From Cellulosilyticum lentocellum DSM 5427 (GTDB taxonomy: Bacteria; Bacillota; Clostridia; Lachnospirales; Cellulosilyticaceae), in assembly GCF_000178835.2 (NCBI RefSeq), contig NC_015275.1:3997001-4061000 (forward strand): DNA of 64,000 bases, written 5' to 3'. Within the stretch, counting starts at the first letter, position 1. Each line of letters opens with the position of its first letter. The position numbers were made by a program, and so were the translations under genes. The notes below the pieces were generated by a model, which ran no database searches, was not told the DNA's origin, and saw nothing but the letters and a program-made list of their open reading frames with translations. This document shows, piece by piece, positions 8,953 through 17,962 of this stretch.

Positions 8953-11900
8953 TTAGTTTGGCATTGTACCACTTACAACTTCACCATTGTATAATACTAC
9001 TGGTCCTGAAGTATATGAGTAGTCATTAGTTTGATCATAATTTGACCAATCACTCTTAGAAAGACGAATACCCATATCAATCTTTCCACCAGCATCTAAT
9101 ACTTCATTTGATGTAAATGTAATTTCCATATAGTATTGGTTTCCACTAACTGGAACAACATTTACTGAAACATCAGGAGTAAGGTTTACATACCAAGGTG
9201 CTTTATTAAGATTCATACCAGCATTATCTTTGTATGCTGTTTGTGCTCCATTCCCCTCTAAAGTATAGTAGTAACGAATAGCAAGTTTAGATAAATCTAC
9301 AGCGCCCTCTGATGTTACTACAAATTGTCCGCCAATTGTATTTGTAGTTGCACCACCTTTATTATTATGTGCTACATTAACCTTTACACTTGGTTCAACT
9401 ACTTGTTCAACTGGTAGTTTAACTTGTACTTTAACTGATTCAGATGTTGCACTCATATCATCTGTAGTTGTTGCTTTTGCTGTAAATACTACATTAACAA
9501 TACCATCTGGTCTTGGACCATATCCATCTGGTGTAGTATAAGTTGCTGTGCATGTAGCACCATTAGCTTTGCCGATTTCTTTACCATCAGCGTAGATAAT
9601 TACTTCTTTAATAGTACCATCTTTTACTGTTGCTTCAGCTGAAACAGCTACAGTTTGTTTGCCTGTTGTAGCATCAATTACTGTATTAGCAGTTGGAGCT
9701 GTAACAACAACAACTGGCTTATTAGCTATTTTAAATTGAACTTTAATCACAACATCTTCAGAAGTTGCTTTTGCACCTTCAGCTGATGTAGCTACTGCTG
9801 TAAGCGTAATTTCTTTTATACCTTCTGCATCCATACCATCTTTAGTTGGTACAAATGATACACTACCATTACCTGTTGTTTCACCAATCTTGGTTCCATC
9901 TGCAAAGAATTCAATCTTAGCAATTGTACTATCTTTAACAGATGCTTCTGCAGTTACAGTAATAGGAGTTTGAGTTGCTTTATAATCAATAACATCACCT
10001 GTTACTGGTTTTACAATGTTAACTACTGGTAACTCAATTCCTGGGAACTTAAGTGTTACTGTGATTGGTGCTGATTCTTTAGCAACATTCTTATCTGAAT
10101 ATGCAACTACTTTAAATGTTACTTGTTTTGTTCCTGCTGCTGTTAAATTATCTTTAGTTGGTACATAGTTTGCTTCATAATTAACATCTGTATCTTCTGC
10201 AAATTTAACACCATCAGCATAGAATTCTACTTTAGAAATAGAACCTTTATCAATAGAAGCATCAGCTTTTACTGCAATGCCTGTTGAATCTTTTGCTACT
10301 TCAATTACATCACCATTTTGTGGAGTTGTAACTGCTACGTTCATAACTACTTCATCACCTGGGAATAACATAGCCATTGTACCATTTGCAATAGCGATTT
10401 CTGCTTGTGCCCAGAATCTGTGATATGTAATTTCGAAGTCTTCACCGTTTTTGTAAGCTTGTTCAAGTCTTGCAAAGTCTGGATCATTCTTATATTTAGA
10501 ACGTAATTCAATAAATGTTACACCTGGTACGATTTCATCTCCATTTGCCATCTTTCCAGTGTAATTACTTGGTACATAAACTTCTTGTTCAAAGAAACGT
10601 TTGTAGTCAGCACGAACTTCAGGTGCAGCTACCCCTTTATCATCTCTATAAAGTGTCCACATACGATCTAATACTTCTTTTGTTATATCTACATAACTTT
10701 GATAATCTTGTTCTGGAGAGTATTTCTTAGTTGCTGCTGCATAGAAAGTAAGTGTATTAGCCATAGAAGCCACTGTACCAAGGTCTGTACCATAGTTAAT
10801 AACATCTACATGGAGGTTCTTGTTACCTGTGTAAGACCCTGTCCATGTATCTGGTTGTCCACTCCATTGAAGTGTAGAAGGAACAGCAAAAGTACCATCA
10901 TCATATAATTGAATTTCTGACTTAGCCCATGCAGCCCATCTGTCAAGAAGGCCTTTAACTCTTGAATCTCCTGATTCATAATAGTACTCAGCCATACGTT
11001 GCATTGACCAACCTTGCATACCAAACCATTGATTACTACCTGGATCTTCGTATACTGGATGAGCATCATAAGCCATACCATAGAAAGTACTTGTACCTGC
11101 TGGATACTTCTCATAAGATCCACCATATGAGTTAGTTGCACCACCTGCAATAGCTCCTTCAGCAGATTGTAACCATTGATAGAATTCAATTTGTCTATCT
11201 AAGCTCTTAGCCCAGTCACGTTTAGCATTTGGTGATTTTGGAATCATATCACTATCTGTTGAAAGAACCCAAGCTGCCATTGGACTTTGGTAACCAAAGT
11301 GATTGTGGCTACTACCAATTCTCCAGCTCCAGTTAGCATCAAGTCCACCACCCCAAGCATAATACCATGACATTAAGTAGTGTGCTGCTTCATAACCTTG
11401 TCCTGGTGTTTTACCTTGTGCACCAATCTTCATGAAATACTTATCAAACATAGCGTATCTTAGGTAGTCACCCATTTTACTTGCTTTAGCTACATAAGTA
11501 TCAATATTTTGGCCCTGCTCTTCTGCCCAGTCTTTCGCCCAGTACATAGCTTGTACTAAACGTGCATCAGCATCTGGTGCATTTGTGTATCTCCATTGTT
11601 TTGAATAGTTAGCATCACCTGTGAAGAAAGGTAAGAAACCACTTTTTCCACCCCATTTAAAATCTTCCCATGATGGTTGTGGAATAGTTTCCCATGTAGA
11701 TTCTTGTTCTCCACGTTGGAATGTATTAATATAAGAAGGCGCTGATACACCATCTCCTCTTCTACCATAACCGTAGAAGTTATCACCATCTATAAGCCAG
11801 TGCATACCATAGATTTTAGAAGTTCCATAGGTACTTTTAAGTTCATTAGCAATAGGGTCAGTACCTACTGGTAAACCAAATTGTAATTGGCTAGGATAAT

Positions 11901-12351
11901 AATCTGGCAAAGGATATTCTGATGCATATGTAGCAGGGCTATTTGGATTGTAATCTGTTTGACCTGGTTGATCTAAATCTGTTGGAATATAATATTTTTC
12001 AATAACATTCCAAGCTTCTTTAAGACCACTAAAGTCTCCTGTGAATTTACCATTCATAGCTTCTAACCAAACATAATAGCTAGCTGTTTCACTAGTTGAT
12101 TCATGTCCATGGTCAGGTGCTTCAACCATTAATGTTTCAATAGAGTGATAAGGTACGCCCTGTGGACTAAAATAGCCATTACTATTATCTTTAATATCCT
12201 CATACAGGTCTAAAAATCTCTGTTCATACACATTCGTCGATTCTGGTACAACCACAGGTGTATTTGCCGCTGCAAAAACACTAAGTGGAGTTAAACATTG
12301 TGCTCCAACTAATAAAGCACTCATAAGCCCCATCGTTTTTCTCTTATTCAT
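8953..12351 (-). CDS. GH48 exo-cellulase (reducing-end cellobiohydrolase), GH48-(Ig-like)x3-CBM3
   Basis: This 1132-residue secreted enzyme has a signal peptide ending near SVFAAA. The GH48 catalytic domain (about 37-690) has the [11 protein letters not shown] motif. Glu77 and Glu88 are spaced 11 apart, as in Cel48F Glu44/Glu55, so Glu88 is the expected proton donor. Three Ig-like repeats follow ([39 protein letters not shown]), then a CBM3 with [14 protein letters not shown]. No dockerin is present. GH48 enzymes are the main processive exoglucanases of anaerobic cellulose degraders and act synergistically with GH9. This gene is promoter-proximal to the GH9 gene. The SD AGGAGG is 6 bases from the ATG. 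Confidence 0.96.
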   Translation of the reverse strand: MNKRKTMGLMSALLVGAQCLTPLSVFAAANTPVVVPESTNVYEQRFLDLYEDIKDNSNGYFSPQGVPYHSIETLMVEAPDHGHESTSETASYYVWLEAMNGKFTGDFSGLKEAWNVIEKYYIPTDLDQPGQTDYNPNSPATYASEYPLPDYYPSQLQFGLPVGTDPIANELKSTYGTSKIYGMHWLIDGDNFYGYGRRGDGVSAPSYINTFQRGEQESTWETIPQPSWEDFKWGGKSGFLPFFTGDANYSKQWRYTNAPDADARLVQAMYWAKDWAEEQGQNIDTYVAKASKMGDYLRYAMFDKYFMKIGAQGKTPGQGYEAAHYLMSWYYAWGGGLDANWSWRIGSSHNHFGYQSPMAAWVLSTDSDMIPKSPNAKRDWAKSLDRQIEFYQWLQSAEGAIAGGATNSYGGSYEKYPAGTSTFYGMAYDAHPVYEDPGSNQWFGMQGWSMQRMAEYYYESGDSRVKGLLDRWAAWAKSEIQLYDDGTFAVPSTLQWSGQPDTWTGSYTGNKNLHVDVINYGTDLGTVASMANTLTFYAAATKKYSPEQDYQSYVDITKEVLDRMWTLYRDDKGVAAPEVRADYKRFFEQEVYVPSNYTGKMANGDEIVPGVTFIELRSKYKNDPDFARLEQAYKNGEDFEITYHRFWAQAEIAIANGTMAMLFPGDEVVMNVAVTTPQNGDVIEVAKDSTGIAVKADASIDKGSISKVEFYADGVKFAEDTDVNYEANYVPTKDNLTAAGTKQVTFKVVAYSDKNVAKESAPITVTLKFPGIELPVVNIVKPVTGDVIDYKATQTPITVTAEASVKDSTIAKIEFFADGTKIGETTGNGSVSFVPTKDGMDAEGIKEITLTAVATSAEGAKATSEDVVIKVQFKIANKPVVVVTAPTANTVIDATTGKQTVAVSAEATVKDGTIKEVIIYADGKEIGKANGATCTATYTTPDGYGPRPDGIVNVVFTAKATTTDDMSATSESVKVQVKLPVEQVVEPSVKVNVAHNNKGGATTNTIGGQFVVTSEGAVDLSKLAIRYYYTLEGNGAQTAYKDNAGMNLNKAPWYVNLTPDVSVNVVPVSGNQYYMEITFTSNEVLDAGGKIDMGIRLSKSDWSNYDQTNDYSYTSGPVVLYNGEVVSGTMPN

Positions 12352-12534
12352 ACTATTCCTCCTAATTTTTTTATTTACTTTTTAATACGGGTATTTACAA
12401 CATTTTTCACCTATAGGCGACAACTCCCTTCTTTATTATCTATTACCATACTTATAATCAAACCAAATTCACTTTAGTCCTATATCTCTCTAGTATTAGA
12501 TAATATAAAACATATTCTTACTTTTCATGTCTTC

Positions 12535-12562
12535 ATTATAATTTCATAAATTTAATTATCAA
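12535..12562 (-). promoter_or_regulatory. Promoter of the GH48-GH9 unit
   Basis: The minus strand shows TTGATA (12562-12557), a 16-base spacer and TATAAT (12540-12535), a good sigma-A promoter. It leaves an untranslated leader of about 175 bases before the GH48 ATG. The intergenic region 12352-12683 contains this promoter, the leader and the neighbouring terminator, and no other gene that I can see. Confidence 0.55.
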
Positions 12563-12629
12563 TTCATATTGAATATAGTGTAGGTAATCCATACATAAGT
12601 TGCATAAGTATTTATTCCCATGCTAACAA

Positions 12630-12676
12630 AAAAAAATAAATTACCACAAAGATTTGTTCTTTGTGGTAATTTATTT
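12630..12676 (-). terminator. Terminator of the small basic protein gene
   Basis: An 18-bp stem (AAATAAATTACCACAAAG at 12634-12651 with its complement at 12659-12676) is followed on the minus strand by a run of about nine U. It directly follows the small gene at 12684-12839. Confidence 0.85.
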
Positions 12677-12683
12677 CTACATT

Positions 12684-12839
12684 TTAATAAATTCTTCCAG
12701 CTTTTTTATTACCAGTTTTTGCTTTGCCTTGAATCTCTGGAACAGGTTCCATAGCATTTTTGTTATAATGCCCTTTACTATTACTTTCTGTGCCATGAGG
12801 TTCATTAACTCCTGGTCTTCTCATACCAGCTTTAGCCAT
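12684..12839 (-). CDS. Small basic protein of unknown function (51 aa)
   Basis: A 51-codon gene has a strong AAGGAGG ribosome site 7 bases before the ATG and its own terminator. The protein starts MAKAGMRRPGVNEPHGTES and continues with a VPEIQGKAK segment and a Lys-rich end. It is hydrophilic, rich in Pro, Gly, Asn and Lys, with no Cys and no membrane segment. The PxEPHGTES...VPEIQGKAK pattern looks like a small conserved clostridial family, but I cannot name a function. A spore-associated or nucleic-acid-binding role is only a guess. An overlapping plus-strand reading frame is its antisense shadow. Confidence 0.7.
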   Translation of the reverse strand: MAKAGMRRPGVNEPHGTESNSKGHYNKNAMEPVPEIQGKAKTGNKKAGRIY

Positions 12840-12907
12840 GTGCTCGCCTCCTTTTTATGCATCTCTTCATTAGTATGAGATACTCAGTAGCAATTTATTC
12901 TTATAGC

Positions 12908-14167
12908 TTAAAGCTTACTTGTTGTTATGCTGCTTTTCTTTTCTTTTGAAATGCCACCTGCCATATGGTCTAACTTTGATCCGACAAAAGCCGCTCTCAT
13001 AACTGCATCTTCCCCATATTTATTTCTAATGGTATCTATTGCTTTATCTAGTTTCTCATTCTTCTTATTCTTAGGTGTTTCAAATAAATTAAATTGATGA
13101 TGGCTTTCTTTCTCCAATTTTGTTGTATGCACGCCTAATTGCCTAATAGGTGTTTTGTGATCCCATAGTTCTTCAAATACTTTACAAGAATACTTATATA
13201 ATTCTTTAGTCACTGCTGTTGAGCTTGGTAATACCATTTGATGTGATTTTCTTTCAAAAAAAGTATCTACAATACTTACTGCCAAACAACTAGCTTCTAC
13301 CTCTGCTGCTCTTAATCTAGTGCCTACTGTTTCGCACAAGGACAATAATACGAGATAAGCACTCTCTACCGAATTCACATCATACGGAATTGTCATAGAA
13401 TTTCCATAGCCTTTATGAGGTGCTTGTTCTTCCTCTACTGCTGAAGCATCTACACCATTAGCATATTGATGAATAATCTCACCCTGTTTTTTTAGATGAA
13501 GCTTCAATAATTTCACATCAGCTTTTGCTAATTCGCCAATAGTTCTAATTCCTAATAATTTTAAACTTTTCTCCGTTGCTTTCCCTACGAAGAAGAGTTC
13601 ACCTACAGGTAATGGCCACATTTTCTTTTCAATTTCACTTGGAAATAAAGTATGCACCAAATTGGGCTTTTCTAATTCTCCTGCCATTTTAGCTAGTAAC
13701 TTATTACAAGAAATCCCTATATTAACTGTAAAACCTAGTTCCTCATAAATTCTATCTTTAATCTTATAAGCTATATCCAAAGGCTTTCCATATAATCCTT
13801 CCGTCCCTGTCATATCTATATATGCCTCATCTATAGAATATTGCTGAACAACTGGAGAATACTCCCTTAAAAGTGTCATTAGCTTATTAGAATACTCTAC
13901 ATATACACTAAAATTAGGCTTTACAATAGTAAGTCCTGGACATTTTCTTAATGCTGCCACAATGGGTTCTCCGGTGACAATCCCATACTTCTTAGCAGAA
14001 GTAGATTTTGCTAAAATGACCCCTTTACGCTTTTCTATGTCCCCTCCAATAGCAGAGGGTATATCCCTTAAGTCTATTTCTTCTCCTAAAATTTGCTTTC
14101 TATAACTTGCTTCCCAACTTAAAAAAGCTGAATTAACATCTACATGAAAAATAACTTTCTCTGCCAT
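12908..14167 (-). CDS. dinB: Y-family DNA polymerase (DinB/UmuC-like, Pol IV type)
   Basis: This is a translesion polymerase of ~419 residues. The N terminus MAEKVIFHVDVNSAFLSWEA carries catalytic Asp10, and the SIDEAYIDM motif carries Asp113/Glu114. A helix-hairpin-helix thumb follows (ELFFVGKATEKSLKLLGIRTIGELA), then a little-finger domain. I chose the ATG at 14167 over one at 14191 because homologues begin at this point. The upstream ATG also lies inside a LexA box and has no ribosome site, while the chosen one has GGAAGAG before it. The box implies DNA-damage induction. No UmuD-like gene is adjacent. Confidence 0.92.
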   Translation of the reverse strand: MAEKVIFHVDVNSAFLSWEASYRKQILGEEIDLRDIPSAIGGDIEKRKGVILAKSTSAKKYGIVTGEPIVAALRKCPGLTIVKPNFSVYVEYSNKLMTLLREYSPVVQQYSIDEAYIDMTGTEGLYGKPLDIAYKIKDRIYEELGFTVNIGISCNKLLAKMAGELEKPNLVHTLFPSEIEKKMWPLPVGELFFVGKATEKSLKLLGIRTIGELAKADVKLLKLHLKKQGEIIHQYANGVDASAVEEEQAPHKGYGNSMTIPYDVNSVESAYLVLLSLCETVGTRLRAAEVEASCLAVSIVDTFFERKSHQMVLPSSTAVTKELYKYSCKVFEELWDHKTPIRQLGVHTTKLEKESHHQFNLFETPKNKKNEKLDKAIDTIRNKYGEDAVMRAAFVGSKLDHMAGGISKEKKSSITTSKL

Positions 14168-14184
14168 TTCACCACTCTTCCAAT

Positions 14185-14198
14185 CGAACATACGTTTG
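14185..14198. promoter_or_regulatory. LexA (DinR) SOS box
   Basis: CGAACATACGTTTG fits the Gram-positive LexA operator CGAAC-N4-GTTYG. It lies just downstream of the dinB -10 element, covering the expected transcription start, so LexA binding would block transcription. Confidence 0.85.
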
Positions 14199-14203
14199 AT
14201 GTT

Positions 14204-14232
14204 ATTGTATCAAAATCTACTCTCTATGTAAA
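14204..14232 (-). promoter_or_regulatory. dinB promoter
   Basis: The minus strand shows TTTACA (14232-14227), a 17-base spacer and TACAAT (14209-14204). The LexA box follows within 10 bases. Confidence 0.65.
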
Positions 14233-14391
14233 TACCTATCTCCCTAGTACGAAAGTATACTACTATCCATATTTATTCCTGCGTGGAAAGCTAATTCACC
14301 ATAATCTTTATCATTTTATATTAACCTTTTTTCTTCCTACTACATATAATGACTATAGACACTCCTTTCATAAGTCCGAAGGAGGGATACT

Positions 14392-15114
14392 ATGAAAAAA
14401 GAAGCTATTCACTGTATTTTATGGTTTTCCATTTTTTTATTAGGCATTACCTTTACTATCTCTGCTACTTTACTACAGACTCTTCCTAACTCCAGCAAAA
14501 GTGCATTACTCCTCTTTTCTATTTGCTTCATTATCATTGGTTTAATCGCCTCTGCTGTTCATTATAGAAAATATGTAAAAATCAAAACCCTTATTGATCA
14601 TCATGCTCCTGTGCTTGCACACTGGACTTATGATATTAGTAGTTCTTCCACACTTAAAGCAGCTTTATCTGAACAGAAAAATAATACTATTTCTACAGCT
14701 ATCTTAAGCTTAATACTTGGAATTATCTTTTCTCTTGTGTTTGCTTATAGCGGCGGTACTCATATCCTTTACACAGGATATACCCTTGCTATTTTAATTA
14801 TTCTTGCATTCATTATAGGTATTCGATGCATACTAACTTACTACGAAAAAGCTTTGAAAATTCCTACAGAAGTCGTTTTTGGAGAAGACTCTATTTACTT
14901 TATGAATCAACTTTATGGCTTACAAAAATCTATTTATTTTCTCGAAAACGTCATTATCACTCAAGGCCCAGAAGCTGTTCTTCAACTCGTTTATGGTCAA
15001 TATGATATAGATGATACACCAACTTATATCATTTCAATCCCCATTCCAGCAAATAAACTTCAAGTAGCCGAACATTTGCGCAAATACTATCTAGATCTAA
15101 TCGCTTATGAATAA
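14392..15114 (+). CDS. Membrane protein of unknown function (240 aa)
   Basis: A strong ribosome site (AAGGAGGG) precedes the ATG. Two pairs of hydrophobic helices are visible (about residues 8-28, 38-58, 104-124 and 129-148), followed by a soluble C-terminal domain of about 85 residues (PTEVVFGEDSIYFMNQLYGLQKSIYF). The layout resembles small YcxB-like membrane proteins, which have helices followed by a beta-rich tail, but the match is weak. It is a single gene ended by a perfect hairpin terminator. Confidence 0.75.
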   Translation: MKKEAIHCILWFSIFLLGITFTISATLLQTLPNSSKSALLLFSICFIIIGLIASAVHYRKYVKIKTLIDHHAPVLAHWTYDISSSSTLKAALSEQKNNTISTAILSLILGIIFSLVFAYSGGTHILYTGYTLAILIILAFIIGIRCILTYYEKALKIPTEVVFGEDSIYFMNQLYGLQKSIYFLENVIITQGPEAVLQLVYGQYDIDDTPTYIISIPIPANKLQVAEHLRKYYLDLIAYE

Positions 15115-15122
15115 TCATGGCT

Positions 15123-15167
15123 AAAAACAAGAAGGAATGTTACTAGGTAACATTCCTTCTTGTTTTT
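15123..15167. terminator. Terminator after the 14392 gene
   Basis: A near-perfect 21-bp stem is built on ACAAGAAGGAATGTTAC and its complement, flanked by A5 and T5. It can work in both directions. Confidence 0.9.
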
Positions 15168-15197
15168 AGAGGTGTTATTCTATTAAAAATAAAAATC

Positions 15198-15223
15198 CGT
15201 CTGGGAGAAAATGAGGGAGAGGG
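15198..15223 (+). repeat. Fragment of the palindromic element (CGTCTGGGAGAAAATGAGGG)
   Basis: CGTCTGGGAGAAAATGAGGG recurs at 23545-23563 (same strand) and at 24424-24442 (opposite strand, inside copy 2). Here it lies about 50 bases outside the hairpin of copy 1, so it may be the remnant of another copy. Confidence 0.6.
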
Positions 15224-15274
15224 CGTAACGATAACAATTCATCTTTTTTCTTGAAAACACTTCAGGAAAGTAGC

Positions 15275-15510
15275 TTTATGCGTTGTTGTTGCTAGAACTG
15301 AGAGAGAGTGACTGTCCTGACGGGGTGACTTCGGAGTATTTTCAGTAGGCACTTAGTGAACGTTTTGGATGGTACTTAGCCCACGTGTTTGAGGGAACCG
15401 AGTTTGTGGGCGTTCATCCAAAAAAGTGAGCTTAGTGCCTACTGAAAATGCGGAGCGGAACCACGTAGGATAGTCACCCTCTCTCAGTTCCGCCCAAACA
15501 ACCCGTAAAG
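15275..15510. repeat. Long palindromic element, copy 1
   Basis: This ~235-base imperfect palindrome folds into one long hairpin. The base is around GCGTTGTTG/CAAACAACCCG, the mid-stem is GAACTGAGAGAG/CTCTCTCAGTTC, the inner arm is TCAGTAGGCACTTAGTGAACG with its partner at 15420-15445, and the apical stem is GCCCAC/GTGGGC (15379-15384, 15406-15411). Copy 2 at 24204-24467 shares the core but differs in both arms in matching ways. No coding potential is convincing in the 409-base gap 15115-15523. It could be a MITE-like element or a structured RNA. Confidence 0.8.
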
Positions 15511-15523
15511 TCACCGACAAATT

Positions 15524-17779
15524 TTACTTGCCTCTTACCATTCTTAAAGCATAACCCACATTCTTTCCTAGAACGCGAATAGAATTAATAACTGCTAAAA
15601 GTGAAACGCCTACGTCTGCAAAAATAGCTAACCACATATTTGCAATTCCTAAAATCCCTAGTACAAGTACAATTACTTTAACCCCTAATGCAAATACAAT
15701 GTTCTGGGTTACAATTTTTCTAGTACGTTTAGCAATGCTCATCACATCAGCAATGGAAGATAATTCATCTGTCATTAATACAATATCAGAAGCTTCAATA
15801 GCTGCATCTGAACCTACACCACCCATAGCAATACCTACATCTGCTCTAGCAAGTACAGGCGCATCATTAATACCATCTCCCACAAAAGTAACTTTACCAC
15901 CTTTTAAAGCTTCTTCTAATTTCGTTACTTTATCTTGAGGTAAAAGCTCTGCATGAACTGTATCAATGCCTACTTCATTACCAATCTTATATGCATTTTC
16001 TTTTTTATCTCCAGTTAGCATAATCACTTTTTTAATGCCACCTGCTTTTAATTTGGCTATAGCAGCTTTACTGTCTGCTTTAATTTGGTCAGCTACTACT
16101 ATGCATCCAAGATACTGCCCATCTCTTGCTACATAAACATGAGAGCCAATCTCCTCTTCTTGTTTATAATCAATTTGATAATGTGCCATTAACTTTTCAT
16201 TTCCTGCTAATAATACTGAGTCACCTTGATTAACGACAATCCCTTCACCACTTATTTCTTTATACTCGCCTATGATCTCCTCAACTTTTAGATTACCATA
16301 AGCACTTACAATAGATTTGGCAATAGGATGATTAGATTTTGCTTCAATACGTGCTGCTAGTGCTAAAAGTTCTTCCTTTGCCATTCCTTGAGCAATGATT
16401 TGACTTACACCAAATTCACCCTTTGTAATGGTTCCTGTCTTGTCAAATACAACTGTATCAATTGTATTAAGCTCTTCTAAATAGTTACTTCCTTTAACCA
16501 AAACACCAACTTGTGCTGCTGCACCTATTCCAGCAAAGAAACCAAGAGGTACAGAAACAACTAATGCACATGGACAAGAAATAACTAGAAAAATAATACT
16601 TGAGTAAACCCAGTGTTGCCAGTTTCCTGTGATTAAAGAAGGTACAATTGCTGTTAAAACGGCTAAACCTACTACAATAGGTGTGTACCATCTAGCAAAT
16701 TTAGTAATAAAATTCTCAGACTTAGACTTTTTACTACTAGCATTCTCAATAAGTTCTAAAATCTTTGAAACTGTACTATTTTTAAAGCTAGTTGTAACTT
16801 CTACTTTAATAACACCTTCTTTATTAATAGAACCGCTTAAGACCTTGCTTCCTAATTGTGCCACAACAGGTAGCGCTTCACCTGTAAGCATTGATGTATC
16901 CAAAGTACTTGTTCCTTCTATTACAACACCATCTAGTGGTAATTTTTCTCCCGCTCTTACTTCAATAATCTCACCTTTTAAAACTGCTTCTGGTGATACC
17001 ACCTGTTCTTTTCCATTACGAATGACTCTAGCAAAACTTGGACGAATATCCATAGCCTTTTCGATTTCTTTTCTAGAGTAATTAACAGCTTTACCTTGAA
17101 GGTATTCACCTATTTTATAAAACACCATAACCGCTACTGCTTCTGGATATTCACCAATTGCAAAGGCAGCTATTGTTGCAATAGTCATAAGGAAGTTTTC
17201 ATCTAGCATTTTACCTTTTACAAAATTCTTAGCTGCATTAATGACAACATCATAGCCTACACAAATATATGCTATGATAAGAAGAATGGATTGGTCTAAA
17301 ACAGCTCCTATAGCAAGTAAAATAATACTTACTATTAATAAAGTAGGCTCTAATTTCTCAGATTCCAAAAAACTTTTGATAGCATTATCCCTTTTATCCT
17401 TAGGAACTGAAGTAAGCTTTTGCCCATTTCTACTCAGTCCTCCTTCATTATTATGTGTATGACATTCACAGCTTCCTTCATGGTCATGAACATCACAATG
17501 ACAATCCTCATGAGGTGGTGCTATATATACCTCTTCTTCATCTACAACACTAAGGATCTTAATACCTTTTTCTATCTCATCAGCTAGCTTCTCTACGTCT
17601 TTTCTAAGCTTTTCCTCTGGATAATGCTCCGCTTCCTCTTCTTTAACATGAATAGTGAGTTTCTTTAACATAAAGTTCAAAATAGCTTCTTTAATATAAG
17701 GCTCTTTATTAAGTCTTACTTCTATTTTATTACCACAGTTGGCACAATCCAAATTCTCAATTCTGAATATATACTTCAT
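15524..17779 (-). CDS. cadA: Heavy-metal P1B-type ATPase (Cd/Zn/Pb exporter, CadA/ZntA-like)
   Basis: This ~751-residue efflux pump has an N-terminal HMA metal-binding domain with CANC (Cys12/Cys15). A Cys/His-rich stretch of about 25 residues (HEDCHCDVHDHEGSCECHTH) follows. The rest is the ATPase core with CPC at 402-404 in the membrane, phosphorylation Asp446 (DKTGT), HP motif SNHPIAKS and GDGINDAPVLARADVG. The CPC motif plus the His-rich region favours divalent Zn/Cd rather than Cu. I start at the ATG at 17779, which has AGAGGTGG before it. An in-frame ATG 18 bases upstream lies inside the operator. No metalloregulator gene is adjacent. Confidence 0.94.
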   Translation of the reverse strand: MKYIFRIENLDCANCGNKIEVRLNKEPYIKEAILNFMLKKLTIHVKEEEAEHYPEEKLRKDVEKLADEIEKGIKILSVVDEEEVYIAPPHEDCHCDVHDHEGSCECHTHNNEGGLSRNGQKLTSVPKDKRDNAIKSFLESEKLEPTLLIVSIILLAIGAVLDQSILLIIAYICVGYDVVINAAKNFVKGKMLDENFLMTIATIAAFAIGEYPEAVAVMVFYKIGEYLQGKAVNYSRKEIEKAMDIRPSFARVIRNGKEQVVSPEAVLKGEIIEVRAGEKLPLDGVVIEGTSTLDTSMLTGEALPVVAQLGSKVLSGSINKEGVIKVEVTTSFKNSTVSKILELIENASSKKSKSENFITKFARWYTPIVVGLAVLTAIVPSLITGNWQHWVYSSIIFLVISCPCALVVSVPLGFFAGIGAAAQVGVLVKGSNYLEELNTIDTVVFDKTGTITKGEFGVSQIIAQGMAKEELLALAARIEAKSNHPIAKSIVSAYGNLKVEEIIGEYKEISGEGIVVNQGDSVLLAGNEKLMAHYQIDYKQEEEIGSHVYVARDGQYLGCIVVADQIKADSKAAIAKLKAGGIKKVIMLTGDKKENAYKIGNEVGIDTVHAELLPQDKVTKLEEALKGGKVTFVGDGINDAPVLARADVGIAMGGVGSDAAIEASDIVLMTDELSSIADVMSIAKRTRKIVTQNIVFALGVKVIVLVLGILGIANMWLAIFADVGVSLLAVINSIRVLGKNVGYALRMVRGK

Positions 17780-17795
17780 ACTTCCACCTCTTCTC

Positions 17796-17815
17796 ATATG
17801 AATGATTGCTCATAT
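17796..17815. promoter_or_regulatory. ArsR/SmtB-type operator of cadA
   Basis: ATATGAATGATTGCTCATAT is a 20-bp dyad (ATATGA...TCATAT) of the kind bound by CadC/CzrA/SmtB repressors. It lies at the transcription start of cadA. The repressor itself is not in this window. Confidence 0.6.
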
Positions 17816-17825
17816 ATTTACTTAT

Positions 17826-17854
17826 ATATTATGCCTACTTTATTCATTTGTCAA
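17826..17854 (-). promoter_or_regulatory. cadA promoter
   Basis: The minus strand has a consensus TTGACA (17854-17849), a 17-base spacer and TAATAT (17831-17826), directly upstream of the operator dyad. Confidence 0.75.
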
Positions 17855-17962
17855 CATTATCTCTTAAATACAAATATTTTTTATTTATCTTCTAAATAAA
17901 ATGAAACTTTTAGCTTTATATAAACGTCTAAATAATAAAATCAAATTTTAGGAGGTATTTAT

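Noticed and set aside
12654-12878. 74-codon plus-strand frame
   Set aside because: It is antisense to the small basic protein gene, starts inside a terminator stem and has no ribosome site.
14144-14395. 83-codon plus-strand frame
   Set aside because: It overlaps the dinB start, LexA box and promoter, lacks a ribosome site and is followed at once by a well-supported gene.
15115-15523. Group II intron or intron fragment
   Set aside because: The long stem suggested it, but there is no domain V signature (GAGC...GTTC with GAAA loop) and no reverse transcriptase frame.
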